The notes under the pieces are model-generated. The model had not been told where the DNA came from. It saw nothing but the letters and a program-made list of their open reading frames with translations, and did no database searches. A DNA stretch of 64,000 bases from positions 434,001 to 498,000 of the forward strand of contig NZ_JAENHO010000007.1 of NCBI RefSeq assembly GCF_016785085.1, written 5' to 3'. This DNA is from Paractinoplanes lichenicola (GTDB lineage Bacteria; Actinomycetota; Actinomycetes; Mycobacteriales; Micromonosporaceae). Below are positions 50,930-60,164 of the stretch, piece by piece. A program made the position numbers and the translations under genes. Positions within the stretch are counted from its first letter, which is position 1; each line of letters begins with the position of its first letter.

Positions 50930-51594
50930 CCCGCATCCTCGTCGTCGACGACGACCCGCAGATCCTCCGGGCCCTGCGGATCAACCTGCGCGCCCGCGAG
51001 TACGACGTGGAGGTGGCGGCCGACGGCGCGAGCGCGCTCAAGGCGGCCGCCGCCCACACCCCCGACCTGGTCGTGCTCGACCTCGGGCTGCCCGACATGG
51101 ACGGTGCCGAGGTGATCCGCGGGCTGCGCGGCTGGAGCGCCGTGCCGATCATCGTGCTGTCCGGGCGGGCCGAGGGCACGGACAAGGTGGACGCGCTCGA
51201 CGCCGGCGCCGACGACTACGTGACCAAGCCGTTCGGGGTGGACGAGCTGATGGCCCGCATCCGCGCGGTCACCCGGCGCGTGCAGCCCGGCGACGCCCCG
51301 GCCGGCCCGGTACGCATCGGGCAGTACACGATCGACCTGGCCGGCCACACGATCACGCCGGAGCAGCGGCTCACCCCGACCGAGTGGCAGCTGCTGGAGC
51401 GGCTGCTGCGCAACCCCGGCAAGCTGATCACCCAGCGCAGCCTGCTGCACGAGGTCTGGGGTCCCCGGTACGACACCGAGACGAACTATCTGCGGCAATA
51501 CATGGCCCGGCTGCGGCGTAAGCTCGAAGACGATCCGGCCCGGCCCGCGCACCTGATCACCGAGCCCGGAATGGGTTACCGGTTCCAGCCGTAA
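50926..51594 (+). CDS. kdpE: KdpE-like OmpR-family response regulator
   Basis: A 222-residue regulator: receiver with VDDDPQ, phospho-Asp in VVLDLGLPDMDG (near residue 52), Lys in YVTKPFG, then a winged-helix OmpR output domain (LTPTEWQLLERLLRNPGKLITQRSLLHEVWG, TETNYLRQYMARLRRKLE and PGMGYRF). The conserved DTETNYLRQYMAQLRRKLE type end is the hallmark of KdpE. It overlaps the kinase by GTGA. Targets (the Kdp potassium pump) are not in the window. Confidence 0.88.
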   Translation: MTRILVVDDDPQILRALRINLRAREYDVEVAADGASALKAAAAHTPDLVVLDLGLPDMDGAEVIRGLRGWSAVPIIVLSGRAEGTDKVDALDAGADDYVTKPFGVDELMARIRAVTRRVQPGDAPAGPVRIGQYTIDLAGHTITPEQRLTPTEWQLLERLLRNPGKLITQRSLLHEVWGPRYDTETNYLRQYMARLRRKLEDDPARPAHLITEPGMGYRFQP

Positions 51595-51596
51595 GA

Positions 51597-51625
51597 GGCA
51601 CCATTCGCAACACCCGGCTGGTGCC
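51597..51625 (+). terminator. Possible terminator after kdpE
   Basis: Stem GGCACCA (51597-51603) / TGGTGCC (51619-51625) with a 15-base loop, starting two bases after the kdpE stop. No T-run follows, so it is only a candidate. Confidence 0.4.
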
Positions 51626-51695
51626 GCTCGCTGATACTGGTCTCGACGCCCCGGCGTCAGTAACGTGACCACTCGATTGACGGTGGCCTCGAGGA

Positions 51696-52583
51696 GTGAC
51701 CGTGTCGTACAGCGACGTGTACACGAGCGGCGGCCGCCGCCTGCGCTACGAGGTGTCGGGCGCCCGCGACGGCGTTCCCGTGTTCCTGCTCCACGGCACC
51801 CCCGGCAGCCGGGTCGGGCCCCGGCCGCGCGCCGGCGTGCTCTACCGGCTGGGCATCCGGCTGATCAGCTACGACCGCCCCGGGTACGGCGGCTCCGACC
51901 GGCACCGCGGCCGCTCGGTGGCCGACTGCGCGGGCGACATCGCTGCCATCGCCGACGACCTCGGCCTCGACAAGTTCACCGTCGTCGGGCGCTCCGGCGG
52001 CGGCCCGCACGCGCTGGCCGCGGCCGCGCTGCTGCCCGAGCGGGTCACCCGGGCCGCGGTGCTGGTCAGCCTGGCCCCGCACGACGCCGAGATCGACTGG
52101 TTCGGCGGCATGATGCCGTCCAACGTGCAGGAGTTCGGCACCCCCGCCCAGGACGAGTCACGCCTGGTCGAGAGCCTGCGCTTACAGGCCGACCGCACCC
52201 GGCGCAGCCCGGTCAGCCTGCTCGACTCGCTCCGGCAGGAGATCGCCGGCCCCGACCGCCAGGTCGTGCGTGACCTGATGATGCAGCAACTGCTCGTCGA
52301 GACGTACGCCGAGGCCATGCGCGGCGGGCCGTACGGGTGGATCGACGACGTGCTCGCCAACCGCCGCGACTGGGGTTTCCGGCTCAAGAGCATCACCCAG
52401 CCCGTACGGGTGTGGCACGGCGCCGAGGACAACTGCGTGCCGCCCGCCCATGCCCGCTGGCTGGCCGAACGCATCCCCAACGCCGAGCTGACCGTGCAGT
52501 CGGGCACGGCCCACTTCGGCGCGATGGAGATCCTCCCCGAGATCCTGTCGTGGCTGGCCCAGCCGGCCGCCGTGCTCGTCTAG
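51696..52583 (+). CDS. Alpha/beta hydrolase
   Basis: A 295-residue hydrolase. VFLLHGTPGSRVG (oxyanion region), YDRPGYGGSDRHRG, nucleophile elbow VGRSGGGPHALA (Ser near residue 98), an acidic residue in VWHGAEDNCVPPAHARWLAE and His in SGTAHFGAM complete the fold. Soluble; substrate unknown. It begins with GTG 51696 (alternative GTG 51702) and its stop shares one base with the start of the next gene. Confidence 0.83.
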   Translation: MTVSYSDVYTSGGRRLRYEVSGARDGVPVFLLHGTPGSRVGPRPRAGVLYRLGIRLISYDRPGYGGSDRHRGRSVADCAGDIAAIADDLGLDKFTVVGRSGGGPHALAAAALLPERVTRAAVLVSLAPHDAEIDWFGGMMPSNVQEFGTPAQDESRLVESLRLQADRTRRSPVSLLDSLRQEIAGPDRQVVRDLMMQQLLVETYAEAMRGGPYGWIDDVLANRRDWGFRLKSITQPVRVWHGAEDNCVPPAHARWLAERIPNAELTVQSGTAHFGAMEILPEILSWLAQPAAVLV

Positions 52584-53242
52584 TGCCGATCCGTTCCGAC
52601 CTGCTCGCGCTGGCCCAGGACGACCCCGACGTCACCGGCGCGGCCACGATCCGTTCCGGGATCCTCCCCGGCGAGCAGGAACGCTGGTCGGACGACGTGC
52701 TCATTTTCGCCGTACGCGGTCCCGCCGCCCCGGTCCTGACCCGCTGGACGGGCGTGCTGCACGACCGGTTCGGCGTCCTGCACTCCTTCGGCATCGAGCC
52801 GGGACGCCGGCTGTTCCTGCTGCCCAGCGGCGACGAGGTCGACCTGGCGTTCCGGCCGGCCGCCGAGTTCGCGCCGCGCGACCACAGCTGGCGTACGGTC
52901 TTCGGCCAGGCCGGCCCGCTCCTTGCGGCCCCGCCCGCCGACCGCGACAGGCTGATCGGCCTTGGCTGGCATCACTGCATCCGGGCCCGCGCCGCGATCG
53001 ACCGCGGGCTGCACTGGGAGGTCGTCCGGTCGATCGGCCTGGTTCGCGACCAGACCCTCGCCCTGGCCGCCCTGCGCCGCGGCCAGGACACCGACCTGCC
53101 CCTCGAAGCCACCCTGGTCCGCTCCCTGGCCCGGCGTGAGCAGCGGCGGGCCCTGGACGAGGCGGCCGGGGCCCTCGACCGCGAACTGGCGATGATCGAC
53201 GTACGGCTGGGCCTGCGGGAACTGGTGGAGCTGACCCCATGA
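52583..53242 (+). CDS. Degenerate nucleotidyltransferase-like protein
   Basis: A 219-residue protein from GTG 52583, whose first base is the last base of the previous stop. The N-terminal pattern IRSGILPGEQERWSDDVLIFAVRG lines up with nucleotidyltransferase motifs of the form GSxARGExDRWSDxDL, but the second metal Asp is Val and the Gly-Ser is lost; a later DEVDLAFRP supplies another acid. The rest is helical. It may be inactive or bind a ligand only. The frame open from 52337 is a shadow of the preceding hydrolase. Confidence 0.6.
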   Translation: MPIRSDLLALAQDDPDVTGAATIRSGILPGEQERWSDDVLIFAVRGPAAPVLTRWTGVLHDRFGVLHSFGIEPGRRLFLLPSGDEVDLAFRPAAEFAPRDHSWRTVFGQAGPLLAAPPADRDRLIGLGWHHCIRARAAIDRGLHWEVVRSIGLVRDQTLALAALRRGQDTDLPLEATLVRSLARREQRRALDEAAGALDRELAMIDVRLGLRELVELTP

Positions 53243-53910
53243 GCACTTTCGTCCTCGTCCCCGGAGCCTGGCACGGCGGCTGGTGGTACGAACCGCTCGC
53301 CGCCGAGCTGGAGAAGCAGGGCCACACCGCCGAGTGCGTGACGCTGGCCGGCCTGTGGCCCGGCGACGACCTCACCCGGCGCCCGGTCAACCTGACCAGC
53401 CACGTCGAGCAGGTCACCGAGCTGGTGGCCGACCTGACGGCGGGCAGCGGCCAGGTGGTGCTGGTCGGCCACAGCTACGCCGGCCAGGTCATCAACGGCG
53501 CCGCCGACCACGACCCGGCCCGCGTGAGCGCCCTGATCCACCTCGACACGGACGTCACCGAGGACGGCGAGTCGTGCTGGGACGTCACCACCGCCGACAA
53601 CCGCCAATACTTCCTCGAAGCGGTCGGCGGCGACGGGCTGGGCCTGGCCCCGCTGCCCTTCTTCGACGAGCGCGCCCGCCCGCACCCGTTCGCCACGCTG
53701 CTCGAGAAGAGCCGCCTCACCGGCGCCTGGCGCCAGGTCCCGATCAAGCGCTACGCCGCAGCCCTGGACACGCCGGGCGGCCCGCAGGCGCCGACAACAA
53801 TGGACCGCCTGCGCCACGACCCGGCCTGGCACTACGAGGAATGGCCGACCACGCACAACGTGCTACGCGACGGCCCGGAGCGGGTGCTGGGCCTCCTACG
53901 CGACCTGTGA
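53239..53910 (+). CDS. Alpha/beta hydrolase (esterase, salicylate-esterase-like)
   Basis: A 223-residue hydrolase of the type FVLVPGAWHGGWWYEPLAAELEKQGH ... VTLAGL, with nucleophile elbow VLVGHSYAGQVI (Ser near residue 78). This start is typical of plant methylesterase-like and bacterial EstC-type proteins. Catalytic His is probably in WPTTHNVLRDGPE. ATGA links it to the previous gene; its 3' end overlaps the convergent PadR gene by 15 bases. Confidence 0.82.
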   Translation: MSTFVLVPGAWHGGWWYEPLAAELEKQGHTAECVTLAGLWPGDDLTRRPVNLTSHVEQVTELVADLTAGSGQVVLVGHSYAGQVINGAADHDPARVSALIHLDTDVTEDGESCWDVTTADNRQYFLEAVGGDGLGLAPLPFFDERARPHPFATLLEKSRLTGAWRQVPIKRYAAALDTPGGPQAPTTMDRLRHDPAWHYEEWPTTHNVLRDGPERVLGLLRDL

Positions 53911-54174
53911 GGCGGCCAGGTCGGCCGCCAGCAGGCGGCCGAACGGGGTGAGGCGGTAGAGATGGCGTGGTGGGCGGCCGATCGGGACCTCGGTGTCCCA
54001 CGTCGTGTCGAGGAAGCCGCGGTCGGTCAGGCGGGTCAGGATCGGGTAGAGCGAGCCCGCCTTGATGCCCAGTTGCTTGCCCAGGTCGTAGCCGTAACGC
54101 CAGGTGGCGGGCTCGGCCTCAAGCGCCAGCAGCACGGCGATGGTCTGGGCGGAGGGCCGTCGGGAGCGCGCCAC
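53896..54174 (-). CDS. PadR family transcriptional regulator
   Basis: A short 92-residue winged-helix regulator from GTG 54174: SAQTIAVLLALEAEPATWRYGYDLGKQLGIKAGSLYPILTRLTDRGFLDTTW (in parts) and RHLYRLTPFGRLLAADLAAS. It is near the small end of the PadR range. A longer start at 54252 would run through the operator dyad. Divergent from the AraC-type gene; the perfect dyad between them suggests autoregulation and control of the neighbour. Confidence 0.85.
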   Translation of the reverse strand: MARSRRPSAQTIAVLLALEAEPATWRYGYDLGKQLGIKAGSLYPILTRLTDRGFLDTTWDTEVPIGRPPRHLYRLTPFGRLLAADLAASQVA

Positions 54175-54180
54175 AACCGT

Positions 54181-54200
54181 AACTCTATATAGGTAGAGTT
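54181..54200. promoter_or_regulatory. Probable PadR operator
   Basis: AACTCTA (54181-54187), centre TATAGG, TAGAGTT (54194-54200): a perfect 7-base inverted repeat in an AT-rich island, seven bases upstream of the padR start and 22 bases before the AraC-type ATG. It probably covers the -10 regions of both genes. Confidence 0.65.
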
Positions 54201-54221
54201 GCGATCGGCTACCCTGCGGTG

Positions 54222-55133
54222 ATGTCGGGCGCCACCATCGAGAACAAAGCAACCCTGGTGTATTTCGGGGACGATTCGTTCACGTACGCGGGGCGGCATG
54301 TGCACGAGGACGAGATGCGGGTGCACACGCACAGCTTCGTCGAGGTGGCGGTCGTGGCCGGCGGCACCGGCGTGCATCACAGCCTGAACGGCCGGCAGGT
54401 CCTCCAGGTGGGCGACGCGGTGCTGCTGCGGCCCGGCGTCTGGCACGGCTACGAGGAGTGCCGCGACCTCGAGCTGTACAACTTCTGCTTCTCGGCTGAG
54501 CTGTTGCGCCGCGAACTGGCCTGGACCCGTGACGATCCGCTGCTGGGCCATTTGCTGTGGACGGGCCCGTACGCGGAACGCCGCCGCGGCATCCTGTCGA
54601 CGCACCTGGACGACGCCGAGCGCGACACCTGCTTCGCCCACCTGGACGCGCTGGCCGAGCTGCGGTCGCTGCCGCCGCATCTGCACCGGGCCGACCAGAT
54701 CGCCCAGGTCGTGCTGGCCCTGGGCTGCGTGGCCCGGGCCGTCGGGGCCGACGTGCGCCAGGAGCCGCAGCATCCGGCCGTGGTCGAGGTGATGCGGCGC
54801 ATCGAGAGCGACCCGGCCCGCAACTGGACGCTGGCCGAGCTCTCCGACGGGCTGCACCTGGCCCCGGGCTATCTGGTCCGCCGGTTCAAGTCGGTGACCG
54901 GCCTGCCCCCGGTGGCCTTCCTGTCGCGTCACCGGGTCGAGCTGGCGGCCGAGATGCTGCTGCACACCGACCGTACGGTCCGTGCGATCGCCGAGAGCGT
55001 CGGCTGGCCCGACCAGAACTACTTCGCCCGCCGCTTCCGGGCCCACTACGGCCTGACCGCCACCGAATACCGCACCCGCTTCACCAGCGGCAAGGAAATC
55101 GGCTCCCCGGTCGCCACGGACGACCCGGACTAG
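54222..55133 (+). CDS. AraC family transcriptional regulator
   Basis: A 303-residue regulator with an N-terminal cupin (HVHEDEMRVHTHSFVEVAVVAGGTGVHH, QVLQVGDAVLLRPGVWHGYEEC) and a C-terminal double helix-turn-helix (NWTLAELSDGLHLAPGYLVRRFKSVTGLPPVAFLSRHRVELAAEMLL; VRAIAESVGWPDQNYFARRFRAHYGLTATEYRTRF, in parts). The cupin suggests a sugar or small-molecule ligand. Start ATG 54222, with a GTG directly before it at 54219. Its stop overlaps that of fxsT by 4 bases. Confidence 0.88.
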   Translation: MSGATIENKATLVYFGDDSFTYAGRHVHEDEMRVHTHSFVEVAVVAGGTGVHHSLNGRQVLQVGDAVLLRPGVWHGYEECRDLELYNFCFSAELLRRELAWTRDDPLLGHLLWTGPYAERRRGILSTHLDDAERDTCFAHLDALAELRSLPPHLHRADQIAQVVLALGCVARAVGADVRQEPQHPAVVEVMRRIESDPARNWTLAELSDGLHLAPGYLVRRFKSVTGLPPVAFLSRHRVELAAEMLLHTDRTVRAIAESVGWPDQNYFARRFRAHYGLTATEYRTRFTSGKEIGSPVATDDPD

Positions 55134-58100
55134 AACGGGTGGGGGTCGAGGGTGCGGTGCAGGTAGCGGCCCTCGCGCATGGCCTCCACGGCGGGGTGGG
55201 TCTCGCCCAGCGCGTCGCGCAGGCGGCGGATCGCGTCGCGTTCGGCGCCGGCGTTGCGGCCCTGGATGTCGGCCCGGATCAGGGTCAGGTTGGCCACCGC
55301 GCGGGCGGTGTCGGGGTGCTGGGCGCCCAGCACGTCCTCGATGCGCTCGACGATGGGCACGATCATCGCGTACGCGTCCGGCACCGCGCCCCACTCGGCG
55401 GTGAAGATGGCCTGGTTCATCCGGGCGGCCAGCGTGTACGGGTGGTCGGCGCCCAGCCGCCGCTCGAAGCCCTCGGCCGCCTCGCCGGCCAGGCGGCGCG
55501 CGGTGCCCAGGTCGCCGGTCGCGCGGGCCACCGTGGAGCGGTTGCTCAGGCAGGTCAGGGTGTGCGGGTGGGAGGCGCCGAGGCTGGTCCGGTACGACCG
55601 TTCGACCCGGGCCATCTCGTCGGCCGCGGTGTCGGGTTCGCCGATCGCGGCCAGGCTGACCGCGCGGCTCAGCCGGCAGGCCAGGGTCTCGGGGCTGTCC
55701 GGGCCGAGCAGCCGGTTCAGGTTGTCGTAGGCGGTGTCGAGCCGGGCCGCCGCCTCGCGGGTGCGGCCGGCGCTGCGCTCGCTGACGGCCAGGTTGGCCA
55801 TCACGCTGTACGTGCGGGGTGAGTTGTCGCCCAGCGCCTGCCGGTTGCGGTTGAGCACGTCGGAGAGCAGCACTATCGACTCCACGTACTCGCCGGCCTC
55901 GCGCAGGTCACGGCCGAGGTTGCTGCCCACGGTCAGGGTCAGCGTGTGGTGTTCGCCCAGCACCAGCGTGCACCGCTCGTACAGGTGGCGTTCGCGGTCG
56001 CGGGCCTCGCGCACCCGCCCGGACAGGCGCAGCGAGCTGGCCAGGTTGTTCATCGCCATCATGGTGCGCAGCACGTCCTCGCCGAAGATCTCGGTCCAGG
56101 CGGCCGTGGTGCGCTCGTCGAGGCGCAGCGCGTCGGCGTACAGGCCCAGCGCGCGCAGTGACGCGCCGAGCCCGCCCGCGGTCGTCAGCGTGTTGGGGTG
56201 GTAGTCGCCGAGCAGTTCGCGCTGCTCGGCCAGGACCTTCTCGTCGAGCGCGCGGGCCTCGGCGAAGTCGGCCCGGTCGCGCAGGATGTTGGCCAGGTGG
56301 AACTGCAGTTGCAGCAGCTGGCGGCTGAGCGAGGCGCGGGCGAACTCGTCACCCAGCTCGTCGCGCAGCGCGGTCCAGCGGCGTACGTACTCCTCGGCCA
56401 GGCGGCGGCCGTCGTTGTAGCCGCCGGACTGCCACACGTACCGAACCCGGTCGATGATCAGCCGGCGGACGGATTCCTCGTGCGACTCGTACGCCCGGGA
56501 CACCTCCAGGTGCGGCCACAGCTGCCGGAACCGGGGCCAGGTGGCCGGGTCGTCGACCTCGCCGGTGGGGCGGGCCGCGGCCAGCACCAGGTGCACCTGG
56601 CGGCGGGCCTCGTCGAGCTGCTCGGGGGCAAGCCGCTGCCGGACGACGTGCTGCACGATCCGGTGCACGTGGATCTGCCCGCCGCCGATGTCGAGCTTGA
56701 GCAGGGCGAGCCGGTTGATCTGCTGGATCAGCGCCCCGCGGTACATGGCGTCGGTGACCATCGGGTCGAGCGGGCTGAGCAGCTCGGCCATCCGGTCGCT
56801 GTAGATCAGGTCGAGCGCGATCTGCGGCGCCAGCACCGAGCAGAGCGTCAGCAGCCGGTACGCCGCGGCGGAGCGCTCCTCGAGGCGCTTGAGCGAGAGG
56901 TCCCACACCGATTCGAGGTTGGCCGGGCCGAACCGGTCGATGTGCTCGAGGTAGTCGTCGATCGGGGCGCCGGTGTCGGCCAGCCAGGCCCCGGCCGCGG
57001 CGACCGCGATCGGCAGGTCACCGAGCAGCTCGGCCAGCCGGGCCGCGTCCTCGCCGCGCAGGCTGGGCACGCGGCGGCGCAGGTGGGCCACGCTCTCGCG
57101 GCGGTCGAACACGTCGACCTGCACGACCTGGGCCCGCTCGCTCCACCCGGCGTCTCGGGAGGTGACGATGACGTGGCCGCCGGGCCCGCTGGGCAGGAAC
57201 CGGCTGACCGCGGCGATGTCCTCGGCGTTGTCGAAGATGACCAGCCAGCGGCTCAGGGTGCGGCCCCGGCGCAGCGCGCCCAGCACGGCCTGGGCCTGAT
57301 CCGCGATCCCGCCGTCGGGGGCCAGGCCGAGCTCGCGGGCCAGGTCGGAGAGCTGGGTGTCGACGAAGGTGACCGGGTCGGCGTCGATCCACCAGACGAA
57401 GTCGTACGCGTTGCGGAAGCGGTGGGCGTACTCCATCGCGACCTGGGTCTTGCCGATGCCGCCCATGCCCTGCAGGGCCACCGGGGAGGCGCCGGACAGC
57501 ACGACCGGGCTGCCGCTGGTCTGCAGCTGGCTGCGCAGGTCGAGCAGGTCCTTCTCACGCCCGGTGAACTGCACGTTGCGGATCGGGGCGTTGAACAGCA
57601 CCGTCGAGCGGCCGGGGAAGCGCAGCCCGATGCGGGCCCGGTCGAACTCGTCGGACGGGTGCCCGACCAGGCGCAGCAGCCGCGCGACGGCCACCTCCTC
57701 GGGCTGGCCGACCAGGAACGTGGAGTCGCGCTCGGCCTGCCCGCGCAGCGCGCTGACGTCGGAGACGTAGGCGACCAGGGGCGTACGGGGGTCGCGGCCG
57801 GATGGCACCCGGGCCTGCTCGGCCCGCGCGTTGGAGCCGGAGACCACGGTCAGCGGGCGGCCCTCGGGGGTGGGCACGCTGTCGGCGTCCGGATCGACCG
57901 CGACGACGTTGACGGTGACCCCGGCCGACTCGAGCACCTTGGTGATCCATTCGGCCCAGAGCCGGTCGTCGGGCGCGTACCGCAGCGCGATCGTGGTCTC
58001 GGGCAGGATCGCCGGGCGCACGAACCGGGCCGCCGTGCGCTCGCGCAGCGACTCCTCCATCGGCGGCAGGGCCGAGATCTCGCCGCCGGTGACGTAGTGC

Positions 58101-58996
58101 GTGATGGTCTCGTACGCGGCCAGCATCGAGCTGCGCGAGCCGGGCCGGTCACCGAAGGTGGCCAGGGTCTCCTCGTACGCGTAGAACGGCACGTACGGCA
58201 CCTCGACGGTCGACCAGTACGCGTCGCGTTCGCGGGCCGCCATCCCGGCCGGCAGCCCGGTGAAGCGTTGCCGGGCCGCCAGCCGGCCCGCGTCGGCGCG
58301 TTGCAGCTCGGCCAGGTCGACGCGCATGGGCACGGGCAGGATCCGGATCTGCCGGCGGCCCTGCTGCGCCGAGACGTTGGCGGCCACCGTGGCGGCGCCG
58401 TCGATGCCCTGCTCGCTGAAGGTGAAGCAGTCGACCAGCACGTCGGGCATGTGCACCGTGCAGATCCCGGCGACGTCGCTCCACCCCGTACGGGAATCAA
58501 TGAGCGCGTAGTCGTAGCGCTTCTTCATGTCCTCGCGCAGCGCGTCGAACAGCTGCCCGCCGCCGAGCCGCTCGTAGAACTCGTCCCAGTCGCGCTCGTA
58601 GACGCTGCGCGCGTAGTCCTGGTTCTGGCTGCCCGCGCCGAGGAAGTCGAGGGTGCCGCCCTCGGGGAAGTGGTCCCAGTCGATCGTGAAGGCGTGCCGG
58701 CTGACCCGGGCGTAGTCGCGGTGCCAGTCGTCGTCGCGCTCGACGTCCTGCAGGGTGGCCTGCTCGTAGCCGCGGACCAGCTCGATCACGCCGCCCGAGT
58801 CGGCCAGCGCCTGCGGGTCGATGAACGGCCGGAAGAACCGGTGCAGGCCGGGCGACTCGAGATCCCAGTCGGCCACCAGCACCCGTTTGCCGCTGGCGGC
58901 CAGGATCCAGGCCACGTTGGCCAGCGCCATGGTGCGGCCGGTGCCGCCCTTGTACGAATAGAACGTGACGACCTTCCCGTCACGGTTCTCGGTCAT
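55130..58996 (-). CDS. fxsT: FxsT: ParA-like / NB-ARC / tetratricopeptide protein of the FxSxx-COOH system
   Basis: A 1288-residue STAND-type protein. Residues 8-190 resemble ParA/MinD ATPases with a deviant Walker A (YSYKGGTGRTMALAN) and YDYALIDSRTGWSD. A TIR-like stretch (TTIALRYAPDDRLWAEWITKVLESAGVTV) follows near 320, then NB-ARC with VALQGMGGIGKTQVAMEYA near 510 and WLVIFDNAEDIAAVSRFLPSG, and about 450 residues of TPR repeats. This matches the tetratricopeptide protein of FxSxx-COOH loci. It is the last gene of the operon, overlapping fxsC by 17 bases. Regulation or sensing is inferred. Confidence 0.9.
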   Translation of the reverse strand: MTENRDGKVVTFYSYKGGTGRTMALANVAWILAASGKRVLVADWDLESPGLHRFFRPFIDPQALADSGGVIELVRGYEQATLQDVERDDDWHRDYARVSRHAFTIDWDHFPEGGTLDFLGAGSQNQDYARSVYERDWDEFYERLGGGQLFDALREDMKKRYDYALIDSRTGWSDVAGICTVHMPDVLVDCFTFSEQGIDGAATVAANVSAQQGRRQIRILPVPMRVDLAELQRADAGRLAARQRFTGLPAGMAARERDAYWSTVEVPYVPFYAYEETLATFGDRPGSRSSMLAAYETITHYVTGGEISALPPMEESLRERTAARFVRPAILPETTIALRYAPDDRLWAEWITKVLESAGVTVNVVAVDPDADSVPTPEGRPLTVVSGSNARAEQARVPSGRDPRTPLVAYVSDVSALRGQAERDSTFLVGQPEEVAVARLLRLVGHPSDEFDRARIGLRFPGRSTVLFNAPIRNVQFTGREKDLLDLRSQLQTSGSPVVLSGASPVALQGMGGIGKTQVAMEYAHRFRNAYDFVWWIDADPVTFVDTQLSDLARELGLAPDGGIADQAQAVLGALRRGRTLSRWLVIFDNAEDIAAVSRFLPSGPGGHVIVTSRDAGWSERAQVVQVDVFDRRESVAHLRRRVPSLRGEDAARLAELLGDLPIAVAAAGAWLADTGAPIDDYLEHIDRFGPANLESVWDLSLKRLEERSAAAYRLLTLCSVLAPQIALDLIYSDRMAELLSPLDPMVTDAMYRGALIQQINRLALLKLDIGGGQIHVHRIVQHVVRQRLAPEQLDEARRQVHLVLAAARPTGEVDDPATWPRFRQLWPHLEVSRAYESHEESVRRLIIDRVRYVWQSGGYNDGRRLAEEYVRRWTALRDELGDEFARASLSRQLLQLQFHLANILRDRADFAEARALDEKVLAEQRELLGDYHPNTLTTAGGLGASLRALGLYADALRLDERTTAAWTEIFGEDVLRTMMAMNNLASSLRLSGRVREARDRERHLYERCTLVLGEHHTLTLTVGSNLGRDLREAGEYVESIVLLSDVLNRNRQALGDNSPRTYSVMANLAVSERSAGRTREAAARLDTAYDNLNRLLGPDSPETLACRLSRAVSLAAIGEPDTAADEMARVERSYRTSLGASHPHTLTCLSNRSTVARATGDLGTARRLAGEAAEGFERRLGADHPYTLAARMNQAIFTAEWGAVPDAYAMIVPIVERIEDVLGAQHPDTARAVANLTLIRADIQGRNAGAERDAIRRLRDALGETHPAVEAMREGRYLHRTLDPHPF

Positions 58997-60164
58997 CGGT
59001 GCTCCCCGTCAGCCTGGGCAGGGTCGAGTCGGCGCCCTTGGGCAGGAACACCGGGGCGGTGCGGCGGTACGCCGTGCAGGCCTGGTCGATGATGGACGGC
59101 ATCCGCTCGACGAGCCGGTCGGCGTCGCGCAGCAGCGTGATGCGGTTGCGGGCGATCCCGGCGGCGATCAGGGTATCGGCCACGGTGGCGTGCAGGGTGG
59201 CGCCGCGCGCGGCGTACTCGGGATCGGAGCGGTCGGCCACCAGCAGCACTGTCGCCCATTCGGGGATCCGGCTCGCCAGCCCGCTGAGCCGTTCCAGGCC
59301 GTCGGGGGTGGCCGCCACCCACGGGTCGATCAGCACCAGCGCCGCCCCCTGGGCCAGCACGCCCAGCTCACCGGGCCGGTCGACGATGCGGGCGGGCTGC
59401 CCGAGCCGCTCGGCCACGTTGGCCACGTACTCGGCGATCGGAAAGTGCTGCAGATCCCGGTACGGGGTCCAGGCGCGCGGCGCCGTGCCATACGAGCCGG
59501 GCGAGCGGCCGGCCGGCACGGCGGCGCGCTGCGGGGCCAGCACCCCCACGGTGAACAGGATCTCGGTCGGGGCGGTGGGCTCGGCCGTGACCTCGTCGAT
59601 GGCGACGGCCAGGGGCGCCGGCTTGGGGGCCTCGGCGGCCAGGGTGACGATCCGGTACGCCAGGCGGCGCACGATCGTGCGGTACTGCTTCTTGTAGAGC
59701 GCGAGCCGGGACATGGCTTGCAGACCCTCGTCGGCGTACTCGGGGACGCCCGCGCCCAGGCGCAGCGCCGCGGCCCGCTCGGCCTCGTGCTCCCACGGCG
59801 GCCAGGGCACCCACAGCACCGGCAGCAGGAAGCGGTCGGCCATCTGGGGGTCGGCGTAGCGGCTGGCGAACGAGGCCCGCTCGCGCAGCGGCCAGGACTT
59901 GTTGAAGTAGCCCGGCGAATACAGCGCCACGAACACGTCGGTGCTGCTCAGCACGCCGGCCAGCGCGGCCTTCCAGTCGGTCAGCGGCTGCACCAGGTCG
60001 TCGTAGTAGCCGACCTGGGTGCGGCGGTCGGCGCCGACCAGCCGGGCCACCTCGGCCGACAGCTCGGTGAACAGCTGCCCGGCCCAGTGGTCGGTGTCGG
60101 GCCGGTCGCCGGGCCGCAGCCGCACCGAGTGGCCGTAGCTGAGGTAGAAGTAGTACCGCGTCAT
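58980..60164 (-). CDS. fxsC: FxsC: TIR-like protein of the FxSxx-COOH system
   Basis: A 394-residue protein from ATG 60164. The N-terminal 160 residues are TIR-like (YYFYLSYGHSVRL, GYYDDLVQPLTDWKAAL, VLSSTDVFVALYSPGYFNKSWPLRERASF), and the C-terminal half from about 215 is a second Rossmann-like domain (ILFTVGVLAPQRAAVPAG, ALVLIDPWVAAT, VLLVADRSDPEYA) as in the FxsC C-terminal family. The NADase Glu of true TIR enzymes is not clearly identifiable. It overlaps the upstream TIR-like gene by ATGA and fxsT by 17 bases. Confidence 0.88.
   Translation of the reverse strand: MTRYYFYLSYGHSVRLRPGDRPDTDHWAGQLFTELSAEVARLVGADRRTQVGYYDDLVQPLTDWKAALAGVLSSTDVFVALYSPGYFNKSWPLRERASFASRYADPQMADRFLLPVLWVPWPPWEHEAERAAALRLGAGVPEYADEGLQAMSRLALYKKQYRTIVRRLAYRIVTLAAEAPKPAPLAVAIDEVTAEPTAPTEILFTVGVLAPQRAAVPAGRSPGSYGTAPRAWTPYRDLQHFPIAEYVANVAERLGQPARIVDRPGELGVLAQGAALVLIDPWVAATPDGLERLSGLASRIPEWATVLLVADRSDPEYAARGATLHATVADTLIAAGIARNRITLLRDADRLVERMPSIIDQACTAYRRTAPVFLPKGADSTLPRLTGSTDDREP

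Noticed and set aside
56198..59092. A 964-codon plus-strand open frame
   Set aside because: Antisense shadow of fxsT; composition is Val/Gly/Asp/Arg-rich without any domain.
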